Of a stretch of DNA of 64,000 nucleotides, positions 16,046 through 25,878 are shown one piece after another; the stretch's first letter is position 1, and every line of letters begins with the position of its first letter. The notes beneath the pieces are model-generated. The model was not told the origin of the DNA, made no database searches, and saw nothing but the letters and a program-made list of their open reading frames with translations. The stretch spans positions 310,001 through 374,000 of the forward strand of contig JACKAU010000005.1 in assembly GCA_020634855.1 (NCBI GenBank). Reading direction: 5' to 3'. The translations under genes were made by a program, and so were the position numbers. This DNA comes from Anaerolineales bacterium (GTDB lineage Bacteria; Chloroflexota; Anaerolineae; 4572-78; J111).

Positions 16046-19000
16046 CTAGCGCTCGATGACCTCTACTCCCGGCGGAATTTTGCTAACGAGCGGCGCAATA
16101 AACGTAAACGCGCTACCTTTGCCGTATTCACTTTCAACGGTTAACTCGCCGCCGTGGTTTTCGATCATCTTTTTAGTGATCGACAGCCCCAGGCCCGTAC
16201 CCGGCTCATTCCGAATATTTTGATCGTTAGAGCGGAAAAAGTTGGTAAATAAATTAGCCAAATCTTCTTGATTAATACCGTAACCCGTATCTTTAACCGT
16301 AACTTTGATGCCTTGAATGAGACCGCTCACATCACCATTGAAATATGGTTGGGCGATTACGGTAATATCGCCGCCCTCGGGGGTATATTTGTAGGCGTTG
16401 CTGACCAGATTGGTCATAATCTGCACCATCCGGTTGTAGTCTGCCCGAATTTCCGGCAGATTTTCCTCAACGCGCAGGGTTAGATTTAACTTTTTCGCCT
16501 TAACCTGGTTTTGTACCGATTCGACCACATCATCGATCACGTCTCTGATTTGCACATCGCCAATTTCCAACCGAATCCGTCCGGCCTCAATCCGGCTGAC
16601 ATCGAGCAAATCACTCACCAGGCGATCCATACGGTCAACATTGTTGGAGATAACCTCCAAAAAGTCCTTTTGTCGATCTGATAGCGGACCCCCAGCGCCC
16701 ATTTGCAGTAGTTTAGCATAGCCCTTTATGCTGGTCATAGGGATCTTCAATTCGTGGGAGGCTGTACTCATAAACTCGGTTTTGGATTGGTTAGCCTGCT
16801 TGACCTGTTCAAAAAGTTGGGCGTTATCAATCGCGATAGCGGCGTGGCTGACCAGGATGTTGACGAAATTCAGATCCTCTTCGGTAAAGTAATCGGTGCT
16901 GGTGCTTTCCAGATTAATGACTCCAATCACTTTGCCTTCCTGTTTGACCGGTACCACCACAACTGAGCGAGCCAGATAGGCAGCCGGGCGGCAGGCTTCA
17001 ACCTCGGTGACATCATTGACCAAACTGGCCTGGCCGGTTCTAACAGTATGGCCGATAAACCCCTGCGACAACGGCCAGGGTTTGTTCTTGTAGCGGCTCA
17101 GTTCCATCGGCATACCACGCTGAACCAGCAAATAAAGCCCCGCCTCGTTGTCTTTATTCTGCATGACCACGCCCATGGCCCCAATCGACAAGCCTAGTGC
17201 GTCCATCGCATAGGTTAACGTGGTGTCTAATACTGTCTGCAATTCGATCGACGTCTGAAGCTGCTGGTCGAACATTTGCAGAGTTTGGAGTTCCTGCATG
17301 CGCTCATTTAGAGCTTGGTCGGTTGAAGTAAACTTCTGAGCATTTTGAATGGCAATAGCGGCCTGCCCACCAAACGACATCAGCAAGGCGCAATCTTCAT
17401 CGGTAAAAACCGATCCATCTTGTTTGTTTAGCACTTCAATAACACCGATAACCTCGTTGCGAGCCATCATTGGGACGCACATGAGATCTTTGGTCTTAAA
17501 TTCGGTTTCTTCATCAAAATTAACATTCCAGCGTGGGTCGCTGGTAACATCATTGATGATCAATGGCTCGCCGGATTTGGCCACAGTCCCTACGATGCCC
17601 TTGCCGACCGGGGTGGTCAAACCTAACAGTTTATCGCCGGATGGCCCTAATACGACCTCGAATCGTAACGTTTTGCCTAGAGAGTCCATCAAAAGCAACG
17701 AGCCAGCCTCGGCATTGAGCAGTTGAATCGCGTGCTGCATAATTCGGATTAAAACAGTGTCCAGGTCAAGAGTTGAACTAATCGCCAAACTGACTTCACC
17801 CAGAGTGGTCAACTGGTGGGCCTTTTTCTGGGCTTCGTTAAGTAGTTGTGATTTTTCCAGAGCAATGGCGGCCTGAGTGGCAAAAAGTTTCATAAGCCAG
17901 ATATCATCTTCGCGAAATCGAAGGCCATGCGGTTTGTGCATCAGGCACAGGACTCCTCGTACTTTGCCGCCCCATCGCAACGGGACGCCCAAAACAGCGC
18001 CAAAATTCGAGTTGCCAAATTCTTGCAGCCGGCCCGAGAACGCATGATAATTATCGATTACGACCGGCTTACCGAGGGTGAGCACCCGTCCGGCAATACC
18101 GTAGGCTGAATCGACGGTAAAGTCCGTATAGTCTTTATCAAGGTTGTAGCTGACGACGGCTTTTAAGGTTTTTTGATTAGGCTGTAATAGGTAAACCAGG
18201 CCGCCTTCAGCGTGAAGTAGATTAGTCGCCTGCTCTACGACGGAAGCCAGGAGGGCGTCGGCATCGGCTTCAGCTTGGATATTGGCCGATATCGTTTGCA
18301 GCGCTTCGAGTTCGGCGGCTCGTCGGTTGGCTTCTTCCAGGAGCTGCGCATTTTCCAGGGCAATAATCGTTTGGCTAGCGAGCGTGGCTAAAAATAAGAG
18401 ATCGTCGCTGGTATAAGGTTGGCCGGATCGTTTCAGACCGAGCGCCAGCCAGCCCAACAAGTTTTCGGAGCCTAGTAGCGGCACACACAGCGCAATGTTC
18501 AACATATTTAGCCGGGCCAACTCTTCAGTGGAAATCGAGACATCGTCCGGGGCTGCTCCGCCTGGGCTAATTTGGAGAATGTTATTGGTATCGGCCAGCC
18601 ATTGGGCCAGATCATCACTCAAGCCAAAGCGGATGTCTACCGTTTGAAGGGTATCATCATTGCGGGGATAACTTACGATGAAAGCCCCCAGAGTGAGATC
18701 GCGGAGAAATACGACCGATCGCTCCGGAACCAACGTCTGATTGGCCTGTTGCACCAGCAATTCAAGAATATGGTGGCTGCTGAGCGGTGCGGAAATGAGA
18801 GACCGACCATAGCTTTGCAGAATTTGCCGGTAGTCAAATGTCTCGCGGAGAAACAGACGATTAACCGCCGTTTGGATACGCTGCTTGAGCGGGTCCAGCG
18901 CTATAACCAAAACGACCACAAATATGGCCAGGACAATCGGGTCCTGAAAGAGCGATCCCTGAAAAAGAGCGCCCAGAAAACTGACGATGATAAAATAGAC

Positions 19001-20116
19001 GACCGTAACCAGCAAGGTCAATAAAGTATAAACCATCCCTCGATTAAAGACGGTATCGATATCAAGAATGCGATAGCGGAGCATGGCGTAGGTAATAGCC
19101 AGCGGAAAGACAGTAACCGGAATGAAAACTCCGGCAAAAATAGGCCAGACAAAAGGTGTTCGCCACCCCACCGCATTGGTAATCAACCACAATCCGGCCG
19201 GCCCAAAAGCGATGATGCTGCTCCAAAAAATAATTGAGGTTTGCTGTCGCACCATTGACGAGAGGGTGAATAATCGGGTGTGAAGTTGTAATCCTAAAAA
19301 CAGAAGATATGCGAGGCCAATAAAGCCAAAATCCCACAACCGAATGGTCAAATACAGGCGAGAATTTGCCGCAAAATAAAGACTGTATAGATTGGCCATG
19401 CCCAGGGCCAGAGCAACTACGTACGGGACGAAACGAAGCCAGAGTTGATGACGCATCAAACGCGAGGTGATCGGAAATTCAAGCCCCAAATGGATCAAGG
19501 CAGCGCCACTTAACGGCAAAACAAACAACCAAATTGGAGTGAGAAAATGGAGGGTATAGTGGTCAAAAATACCGCCGGCCACTATGGATACAAAAGCACA
19601 GAACGTGATAAAAATGTTGCTGGCCCGGCCTATTTGGCGCAAACGAAAAATGACCAACCCCAGGCTCAAATAGATTAAACCGATGATATAGGGCAGCCAA
19701 AAGAAAATGAGCATATCCTGCAGCGAAAAATCAGTTAATGTTACTGATAGCTGGGTTTCAGGTGGGGCGGCTTGTGCCAGGTAGGGTTCGATACTTAGCG
19801 CTGCTGTCTCACCAACGGCCTGTTCCTGCAGCAGCAAATATAAATCTCGACCAGACGTAACAGGCACGTCGTCCACGGCCAAAAGCGCATCGCCCGAACG
19901 AATACCCTGCTGGCGAGCTGACCAATCCGGATTATAGGTATCGGCTACAACCAAGTTAGCATAAAGTAAGGTACCCGGAAAAGGCGCTTTGATCCATTGC
20001 AAAGCAAAAACTAGGCCCAAAATGTTGAAAATAATGGCTGCGGTCAATAACGCGAGGATAAATATTCGTGTGGATGGAGAATGTCTGCTTCTTAAAGAAC
20101 TAAAAGCCGTTTGCAT
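16046..20116 (-). CDS. Very large sensor histidine kinase: PDZ-like, 7TM, four GAF, HisKA, HATPase
   Basis: 1356 residues. One membrane helix (about 17-40), an external PDZ-like segment (about 60-110, GIRSGDALLAVDDVPV), seven or so helices (130-395), then GAF-type domains near 425-590, 610-760, 780-940 and 960-1115, followed by HisKA with the phospho-acceptor His in STASHELKIPM (near 1125) and HATPase_c with NLVSNAYKYTPEGG, DTGYGINQEDL and GTGLGLSITKKM. Cytoplasmic GAFs could bind small molecules or tetrapyrroles; no bilin-type Cys-His is obvious. There is no receiver partner next door; orphan receivers lie at 12799 and 29994. Its stop is six bases from the convergent GT-C gene. Confidence 0.9.
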   Translation of the reverse strand: MQTAFSSLRSRHSPSTRIFILALLTAAIIFNILGLVFALQWIKAPFPGTLLYANLVVADTYNPDWSARQQGIRSGDALLAVDDVPVTSGRDLYLLLQEQAVGETAALSIEPYLAQAAPPETQLSVTLTDFSLQDMLIFFWLPYIIGLIYLSLGLVIFRLRQIGRASNIFITFCAFVSIVAGGIFDHYTLHFLTPIWLFVLPLSGAALIHLGLEFPITSRLMRHQLWLRFVPYVVALALGMANLYSLYFAANSRLYLTIRLWDFGFIGLAYLLFLGLQLHTRLFTLSSMVRQQTSIIFWSSIIAFGPAGLWLITNAVGWRTPFVWPIFAGVFIPVTVFPLAITYAMLRYRILDIDTVFNRGMVYTLLTLLVTVVYFIIVSFLGALFQGSLFQDPIVLAIFVVVLVIALDPLKQRIQTAVNRLFLRETFDYRQILQSYGRSLISAPLSSHHILELLVQQANQTLVPERSVVFLRDLTLGAFIVSYPRNDDTLQTVDIRFGLSDDLAQWLADTNNILQISPGGAAPDDVSISTEELARLNMLNIALCVPLLGSENLLGWLALGLKRSGQPYTSDDLLFLATLASQTIIALENAQLLEEANRRAAELEALQTISANIQAEADADALLASVVEQATNLLHAEGGLVYLLQPNQKTLKAVVSYNLDKDYTDFTVDSAYGIAGRVLTLGKPVVIDNYHAFSGRLQEFGNSNFGAVLGVPLRWGGKVRGVLCLMHKPHGLRFREDDIWLMKLFATQAAIALEKSQLLNEAQKKAHQLTTLGEVSLAISSTLDLDTVLIRIMQHAIQLLNAEAGSLLLMDSLGKTLRFEVVLGPSGDKLLGLTTPVGKGIVGTVAKSGEPLIINDVTSDPRWNVNFDEETEFKTKDLMCVPMMARNEVIGVIEVLNKQDGSVFTDEDCALLMSFGGQAAIAIQNAQKFTSTDQALNERMQELQTLQMFDQQLQTSIELQTVLDTTLTYAMDALGLSIGAMGVVMQNKDNEAGLYLLVQRGMPMELSRYKNKPWPLSQGFIGHTVRTGQASLVNDVTEVEACRPAAYLARSVVVVPVKQEGKVIGVINLESTSTDYFTEEDLNFVNILVSHAAIAIDNAQLFEQVKQANQSKTEFMSTASHELKIPMTSIKGYAKLLQMGAGGPLSDRQKDFLEVISNNVDRMDRLVSDLLDVSRIEAGRIRLEIGDVQIRDVIDDVVESVQNQVKAKKLNLTLRVEENLPEIRADYNRMVQIMTNLVSNAYKYTPEGGDITVIAQPYFNGDVSGLIQGIKVTVKDTGYGINQEDLANLFTNFFRSNDQNIRNEPGTGLGLSITKKMIENHGGELTVESEYGKGSAFTFIAPLVSKIPPGVEVIER

Positions 20117-20489
20117 CTGTCGAAGATTCTTGGCTAATCAAACGGTTTATCCGTTATAAATTAGGTCCTTACCCATTACTAGAGTTAATACCGGTGTTAT
20201 TGATAGTTTGGTGATACTAAAGGTCAGATTATGGGGTGCAATTTAACCTAATACTTTCAAGTTTAACACGCCGTGTATACCAAGTCAAGGTCATCGTTGG
20301 TACTTTGGTCGTAAGGTTGGCGATTTATGTGAATCAACTTTTGCAGACCTCACCATAGACAAATAGTTTAAGCGGAACGTGGCAGTATTACCCGGCCGCG
20401 CCCCACTTGATACCTAATACAAAAAGTAACTATGGAAGCGCTCCTTTTAAGATAACGATATCTGGTTGTTAATAGTTACGCAACGGTGG
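20117..20489. other. Intergenic gap, no feature recognised
   Basis: 373 bases between the large kinase start and the end of the PFK gene, both minus strand. No gene, repeat or clear terminator seen apart from a short palindrome AGATAACGATATCT near 20451. It must hold the kinase promoter. Confidence 0.5.
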
Positions 20490-21638
20490 TTAATAAAGAA
20501 ACATGGGTTTCTCTCGAACGTGACGCACTTTAGGCCGATAAACATCAACATCATACAGTTCATCAACGTCAACCCGTTTGATGCCTTGAGCTAAAACCGA
20601 AGCCGGGACGCTGGTGTACTTGCCGTCTTTGATCGCTACCATCTGGCCGAGTTGATGGCTGCCGATTAAATCCATCGCCATATTGGCAAAATTAAACCCA
20701 ACCATCAAATCAATCGAATCCGGTTTACCGGAGCGCGAAAGATAAGCAATCTGCTGATAGATGATGCTTTCACCGGTAATTTGTTTGATGGCTTCACCCG
20801 TGATCGCGCCAATACTGGACAGCTTTTGGCTTGAAGCATTAGGCTGACCGTATCTCATATTTTTCCCGCCGATCATCGTCGCCCCTTCTGAAATTGTCAG
20901 AATGGCATAGTTGCTGGGATTTCCACGCTTATCGGCGGATAACAGAGTGGCCAGCTTTTCAGGATCAAAGGGCACCTCTGAGATTACGGCTCGGTCAACA
21001 TCGGCCAGGTACGCCGCGATCAACGATGTCTCGCCGGAATTTCGGCCAAACAACTCAATCACCCCAATCCGTTCATGAGAGCCGATAGAAGTACGGAGGT
21101 TATGAATCATGTCGATGCTGCGGGTGATAGCCGTAGAAAACCCAATACAATAATCGGTGCCATAGACATCGTTATCCATCGTTTTGGGAATAGCTACAAT
21201 AGGAATACCTTCATTATACAGCCGGTAGGCGTAACTAAGGGTGTCATCACCGCCAATAGGAATTAACGCTTCAATGCCCAGATGCTCAATGTTTTTCAAG
21301 ATATGGTCGGTACAATCTGTAAATTTCTTTTGCTGCCCATCAACTTTCTGCAAAAATTGAGGCAGTTCGTCCGCAAGAACGCGCCCTGGGTTAACCCTGG
21401 ACGTATGCAAGAATGTTCCACCGGTGCGATCGACCGTTCGCACCGTATTATTATCTAAGTTAATTAAACATGATGAAAAACCTGCGTCGTCATCCGGATT
21501 GTAATTCAGCAAACCTGCCCAACCACGCCGAATCCCTAAAACCGTATGACCTTCATCACTGGCTCGCTTTACCACGGCCTTAATACACGAATTTAATCCT
21601 GGGACATCTCCACCGCCGGTCAATATGCCAATCTTCAC
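20490..21638 (-). CDS. 6-phosphofructokinase, residues suggest the PPi-dependent type
   Basis: 382 residues, cytoplasmic, glycolysis/gluconeogenesis: phosphorylates fructose-6-phosphate at C1. Catalytic PKTMDND (Asp155, Asp157) and GRNSG (198-202) are intact, as is the start GGGDVPGLNSCIKAVV. The phosphoryl-donor loop reads GGDDT and the catalytic motif is preceded by Lys (PKT). In established PFK work an Asp at the second-last position of this loop plus the Lys blocks ATP and marks PPi-dependent enzymes, whereas ATP enzymes have Gly (GGDG). I therefore infer PPi as donor. A terminator lies 31 bases upstream, so it is a separate transcript from dnaE, or one reached by read-through. Confidence 0.9.
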   Translation of the reverse strand: MKIGILTGGGDVPGLNSCIKAVVKRASDEGHTVLGIRRGWAGLLNYNPDDDAGFSSCLINLDNNTVRTVDRTGGTFLHTSRVNPGRVLADELPQFLQKVDGQQKKFTDCTDHILKNIEHLGIEALIPIGGDDTLSYAYRLYNEGIPIVAIPKTMDNDVYGTDYCIGFSTAITRSIDMIHNLRTSIGSHERIGVIELFGRNSGETSLIAAYLADVDRAVISEVPFDPEKLATLLSADKRGNPSNYAILTISEGATMIGGKNMRYGQPNASSQKLSSIGAITGEAIKQITGESIIYQQIAYLSRSGKPDSIDLMVGFNFANMAMDLIGSHQLGQMVAIKDGKYTSVPASVLAQGIKRVDVDELYDVDVYRPKVRHVREKPMFLY

Positions 21639-21670
21639 GGTTTGAATCCTCCTAGATGGTTAAGTATTAA

Positions 21671-21696
21671 AAAAATGGGCCTAGCAGGCCCATTTT
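21671..21696. terminator. Bidirectional terminator between dnaE and pfk
   Basis: Stem AAAAATGGGCC / GGCCCATTTTT around a short TAGCA loop, with A-run on one side and T-run on the other. On the minus strand it lies after dnaE and ends only 33 bases ahead of the pfk start codon, an unusually tight position. Confidence 0.85.
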
Positions 21697-21774
21697 TGCT
21701 TTGTTGTCGTCGGGATGACTGTCTGACGCACTGCACAGTATGGTTTTTACAGTTAACACCGTAGGCCCCAGATA

Positions 21775-21975
21775 TAGAGTTTAATGAGTTTATGGAGTTA
21801 TGGAGTTTGTAGATTTTAATGAGTTTATAGAATTTACAGAGTTTTTAGATTTTTACGTGCAACGGTTATTGCCAGAACAAATAGAACATCAATAACTCAC
21901 ACCTCGACAAACCCTAAGAACTCTATAAACTCACCAACTCTATGAACTCGACAAACTCTATGAACTCTATGAACG
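21775..21975. repeat. Degenerate GAGTTTAT-type direct and inverted repeats
   Basis: 21778-21855 carries many copies of (A)TGGAGTT / GAGTTTAT(A/G), while 21905-21975 carries the complementary form AACTC(T/G)A(T/C)(A/G)AACTC, so the two blocks can pair as a long, imperfect stem. No gene is open here; the rest of the gap 21639-22056 holds the terminator above and nothing else recognised. Confidence 0.65.
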
Positions 21976-22056
21976 CTTCAAACTCAAATTGAGGCAGAGT
22001 ATAAGATATTAGTGTTAATCTGTCAATAAGTCCCCAATAGCCCATAGGGCAAATCT

Positions 22057-25000
22057 TTACTCTACTCGAACGGATTTGGCTCCCAATATTTGGACCAATT
22101 TCTGTTCCAAATGGGCCGTGTAACGAGTCGATTGATTGGGAAACGCGATTTGAATTTTTTGGTTACCGTTGGGAATATAAATAATGAAATCATCACTGCC
22201 GGTTTTCTCAGTCAGCAGATTATAGACCGTTTTCAGCCGATGTTTATCTTTAGTAAAATTGCCCGTCCGGGGCAGGGTGATATGCAACCGGTGCGCTGAA
22301 GGGTCCGGGTTGGCGGGAAGAGTCTCGGCCGGCGGCCCTGGCTGTACGGCCACCGCCGCCTCCGGCCGGCTCGATCCGTTCGACTCGTGACCGTTGTGTC
22401 CATTACTGCCGTTCGTATGGCCATTTTCCGTCGGCTCATACGGCGACGCCACCGACTCCGCTATCCGAGGCGGCTCTTCAAACAGCATCGGCGGCTCCGG
22501 GGGAGGCGGCGGCATGACCGGCGTCGATTCATCGGCGGCCCGATAGGTGGTCAGTTCATTCGTCACCGTATCGGCCAAGATTTTGGGAGAACGGCCATCG
22601 GCGGCGTCCACTTTGCCTTTAACCACAATTAAATTACCGGGGTTCAACAATGGTTTGTAGGCTTCATAAGTTCGCGGAAAAAGAACCACCTCGCGTATCG
22701 TCTGCACATCTTCAATCTCTACAAATGCCATCGGCTTGCCTTTTTTCGTCTGGTGAGGCCGCACAAAATTGATCATTCCGGCCACCATAATCGGCTGTTT
22801 GTGCATCGTTTCGTCAATTTCACCCAGCAGAGTGGTGTTGGCCGCTTTGATGTCCTTCATATATTTCTGAATGGGATGGGCTGACAGATACGTACCCGCC
22901 AATTCCTTTTCCCAGGCCAAAACTTCGCGCTGCGGGATGGGCGCCATGTCGTCCGGCTCCGGATAGAGAATCGATCCCAACTGCGGTGCGTCGAACTCGC
23001 CCAAATCAAACATACTCATTTGCCCCACCGAACTGGCCTTGTGGGTCGAGCTGGACAGATTGATCATCCGATCAATAATCGCCAGCAGGTGGTGGCGGGG
23101 CGCAAAATCGTCCAGCGCGCCGACTTTGATCAGCCCTTCCAGGGCACGGCGGCCCACCCGGCGCAAATCAACCCGGCTGCAGAAGTCATCGACGTCTTTG
23201 AACCGGCCTTCCGCTTCGCGGGCATCGACAATATCTTGTAGCGGCCCCTCACCCACATTTTTGATGGCGTTCATGCAAAAACGAATCGCCGATTCATCAC
23301 CTTTTCGCTCCTCAATGACAAAATCGCTGACATAGCTGAAGTTGACGTTGGGCGGTAGCACCTCGATGCCTCTCGCCCGGCATTCGCCCACCAACGTGCC
23401 GATCTTTTCGGTGTTGCTGCGTTCAACCGTAAGCAGGGCGGCCATATATTCCATCGGGAAATGGGCTTTAAGGTAAGCTGTCTGGCAGGTCACCAACGCA
23501 TAGTCGGCGGCGTGAGCTTTGTTGAAACCGTACCGGGCAAAAAACTCGATATCGCCGTAAATGGCCTCGGCGGTTTCTTGAGGGATGCCGTTTTCAACCG
23601 CACCGGCCACAAATTTAGAGCGGTGCGCATCAATTTCCGATTTCTTTTTCTTGCCGACGGCCTTGCGGATACGGTCGGCGTCGCCGGGGGCGTAGCCGGC
23701 CAACTCGGCCGCAATGCGGATGATCTGTTCCTGATAAACAATGATGCCGTACGTTTCGGCCAGAATTGTCTCCAGCCGAGGATGCTTGAACTCGACCGGC
23801 TCTTTGCCGTGCATCCGGGCGATGTAGGTGGGAATATATTCCAGCGGGCCGGGCCGAAAGAGTGATATAGCGGCCACGATGTGTTCAAAGCGAGTTGGCT
23901 TCATCTCGGTCAGCACGCGACGCATGCCGCTGCCTTCCACCTGAAATACGCCGGTTACCTCGCCGGAGGCCAGCAGTTCAAACGCTTTTTCCGGGCGAGG
24001 GTAGTGGGGCAAATGCTCAAACGCCTCTGGTTGATCCATCGGCAAGTTGCTGAGGTTGAAATCCAATCCATGACGCTGCTTAATCAACTCGGCCGCTTTC
24101 CGCATAACCGTTAAAGTCGACAACCCCAGGAAGTCAATCTTCAACAGCCCAATCGACTCGCAAACGGGGAACTCAAACTGCGTCACCGATTTGGTGATAA
24201 CCGATCCCTGCGCCCGCATGACCGGCACGTACTCCGTCAGCGGTCTGTCGGTAACGATAACGGCCGCCGCGTGAACCGAGGAATGACGGGCCACGCCCTC
24301 CAAACTGCGGGCCGACTCAACCAACGCTCTGACGTTATCATCCGTTTCGTACCGTTCTTTCAGTTCAGCCGAGAAAAATTCGTGCTCCGGATCGAGGCTG
24401 TTGGCGATAGTAGCCGGTTTGCCCGGAATAGCAGCAATGTATTTGGCCAGCGTATCCACTTCCGACAAAGGGATGTCCATCGCCCGGCCCACGTCTCGAA
24501 TAGCGGCGCGGGCTTTCATCCGGCCAAAGGAGACGATCTGAGCCACCCGTTCGTCGCCATACCGCTCCAAGGTGTAGCGGATCATCTCTTCACGCTGGTC
24601 ATCGGGGTAGTCCAGGTCAAAGTCAGGCATCGAGATACGGCCGGGGTTGAGAAAGCGTTCGAAGATGAGGTTGTGGCGCAACGGGTCGATCAGCGTGACA
24701 CCCAAGGCATAGGCAACAATCGAGCCGGCGCCGGAACCGCGCACGTTCCACCAGATATTCCGATCTTGAGCGTAGCAGCACAAATCCCAGACCAACAGAA
24801 AGTAGATGGCAAAGCCCATATCATTGATAATTTTGAGTTCATGCTCTTTGCGAGCCTGCACCTCCGCCGAGTTGGCGTTATCGCCATACCGCTCGATTAA
24901 GCCTTGATCGGTTAGATAGCGTAAAAAGCCGGGGTAATCGCGCTCCTCTTGAAAATGCGCCGGCATAATTTCGATGGGCTGAGGCGGTAGGTCGGGCAGG

Positions 25001-25878
25001 TGGAAGCTCTCGTCCTCCAGATCGACCTCACACATTTCGGCGATTTTGAGGGTGTTGGTAAAGGCGCTGTCAGGCAGATCGGCCAGCGGTTGGAACGTGG
25101 CTTTCATTTCATCCACGCTCTTCAAATAATACTCGCTGTCCGACATACGCATGCGCTCTTTTTGGTTAACCAGCGAGTTGGTCTGCACACACAACAGCGT
25201 ATCGTGCGATTTAGCGTCCTGGGCGGTCACATAATGCACATCGTTGGTGACGATCATTTGCAGATCATACTTTTTGGCCCAATCGAACAGGGTTTTGTTG
25301 ATCGACGTTAGGGCCGGAATGCTGTGTTCTTGCAGTTCCACAAAAAAGCGATCGCGCCCAAACACATCGATGTACCACTGCAACCGTTCGAATGCCTTGT
25401 CCGGCTGAGGCGGGCGGCCGTCTTCGGGGTTGAGCAGCCAGGGGATTTCGGCGGCCATACAGCCGGTGGTGCAAATCAAACCGTCGGCGTGACGAGCCAG
25501 CAAATCGGCGTCAACGCGAGGCTTGTAGTAGTAGCCTTCTAGTTGGGCTTCGCTGCACAGCTTGAGCAGGTTTTTGTAACCGGTCATATTTTGGGCCAGC
25601 AGCAGCAGGTGGTGGCGCGCCTTGTCTTTGTTGGGGTCTCGATCCACCATGCCGCGTCCATGCATGGTCATATAGGCTTCCACGCCGATAATCGGTTTGA
25701 CGCCGTTTTTCTTGCAGTTGCGGAAAAACTCGATGACGCCATGCATGACGCCGTGGTCGGTCAAAGCCAGGGCCGGCTGGCCTAATCGAGCCGCTTCTTT
25801 GGCCAGGTCGGCGGTGCGGCCCAACCCATCGAGCAGAGAATATTCGCTATGGACGTGCAGGTGGCAAAAATCAGACAT
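22057..25878 (-). CDS. dnaE: DNA polymerase III alpha subunit
   Basis: 1273 residues, the replicative polymerase. N-terminal PHP domain opens with FCHLHVHSEYSLLDG; the palm shows GSGAGSIVAYALGVT and the catalytic acidic motif MPDFDLDYPDDQR, with a second Asp in LLKIDFLGLSTL. A tandem helix-hairpin region, an OB fold (GMINFVRPHQTKKGKPMAFVEIED, near 1000) and a C-terminal tau-binding-like tail follow. Between OB fold and tail is a low-complexity linker rich in Pro and in Asn-Gly-His (near 1120-1180). Start at 25878 is chosen over 25902 because MSDFCHLHVH is the usual beginning and AGAGG precedes it by seven bases. The PHP metal residues look intact, so proofreading-type activity is possible. 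Confidence 0.97.
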   Translation of the reverse strand: MSDFCHLHVHSEYSLLDGLGRTADLAKEAARLGQPALALTDHGVMHGVIEFFRNCKKNGVKPIIGVEAYMTMHGRGMVDRDPNKDKARHHLLLLAQNMTGYKNLLKLCSEAQLEGYYYKPRVDADLLARHADGLICTTGCMAAEIPWLLNPEDGRPPQPDKAFERLQWYIDVFGRDRFFVELQEHSIPALTSINKTLFDWAKKYDLQMIVTNDVHYVTAQDAKSHDTLLCVQTNSLVNQKERMRMSDSEYYLKSVDEMKATFQPLADLPDSAFTNTLKIAEMCEVDLEDESFHLPDLPPQPIEIMPAHFQEERDYPGFLRYLTDQGLIERYGDNANSAEVQARKEHELKIINDMGFAIYFLLVWDLCCYAQDRNIWWNVRGSGAGSIVAYALGVTLIDPLRHNLIFERFLNPGRISMPDFDLDYPDDQREEMIRYTLERYGDERVAQIVSFGRMKARAAIRDVGRAMDIPLSEVDTLAKYIAAIPGKPATIANSLDPEHEFFSAELKERYETDDNVRALVESARSLEGVARHSSVHAAAVIVTDRPLTEYVPVMRAQGSVITKSVTQFEFPVCESIGLLKIDFLGLSTLTVMRKAAELIKQRHGLDFNLSNLPMDQPEAFEHLPHYPRPEKAFELLASGEVTGVFQVEGSGMRRVLTEMKPTRFEHIVAAISLFRPGPLEYIPTYIARMHGKEPVEFKHPRLETILAETYGIIVYQEQIIRIAAELAGYAPGDADRIRKAVGKKKKSEIDAHRSKFVAGAVENGIPQETAEAIYGDIEFFARYGFNKAHAADYALVTCQTAYLKAHFPMEYMAALLTVERSNTEKIGTLVGECRARGIEVLPPNVNFSYVSDFVIEERKGDESAIRFCMNAIKNVGEGPLQDIVDAREAEGRFKDVDDFCSRVDLRRVGRRALEGLIKVGALDDFAPRHHLLAIIDRMINLSSSTHKASSVGQMSMFDLGEFDAPQLGSILYPEPDDMAPIPQREVLAWEKELAGTYLSAHPIQKYMKDIKAANTTLLGEIDETMHKQPIMVAGMINFVRPHQTKKGKPMAFVEIEDVQTIREVVLFPRTYEAYKPLLNPGNLIVVKGKVDAADGRSPKILADTVTNELTTYRAADESTPVMPPPPPEPPMLFEEPPRIAESVASPYEPTENGHTNGSNGHNGHESNGSSRPEAAVAVQPGPPAETLPANPDPSAHRLHITLPRTGNFTKDKHRLKTVYNLLTEKTGSDDFIIYIPNGNQKIQIAFPNQSTRYTAHLEQKLVQILGAKSVRVE

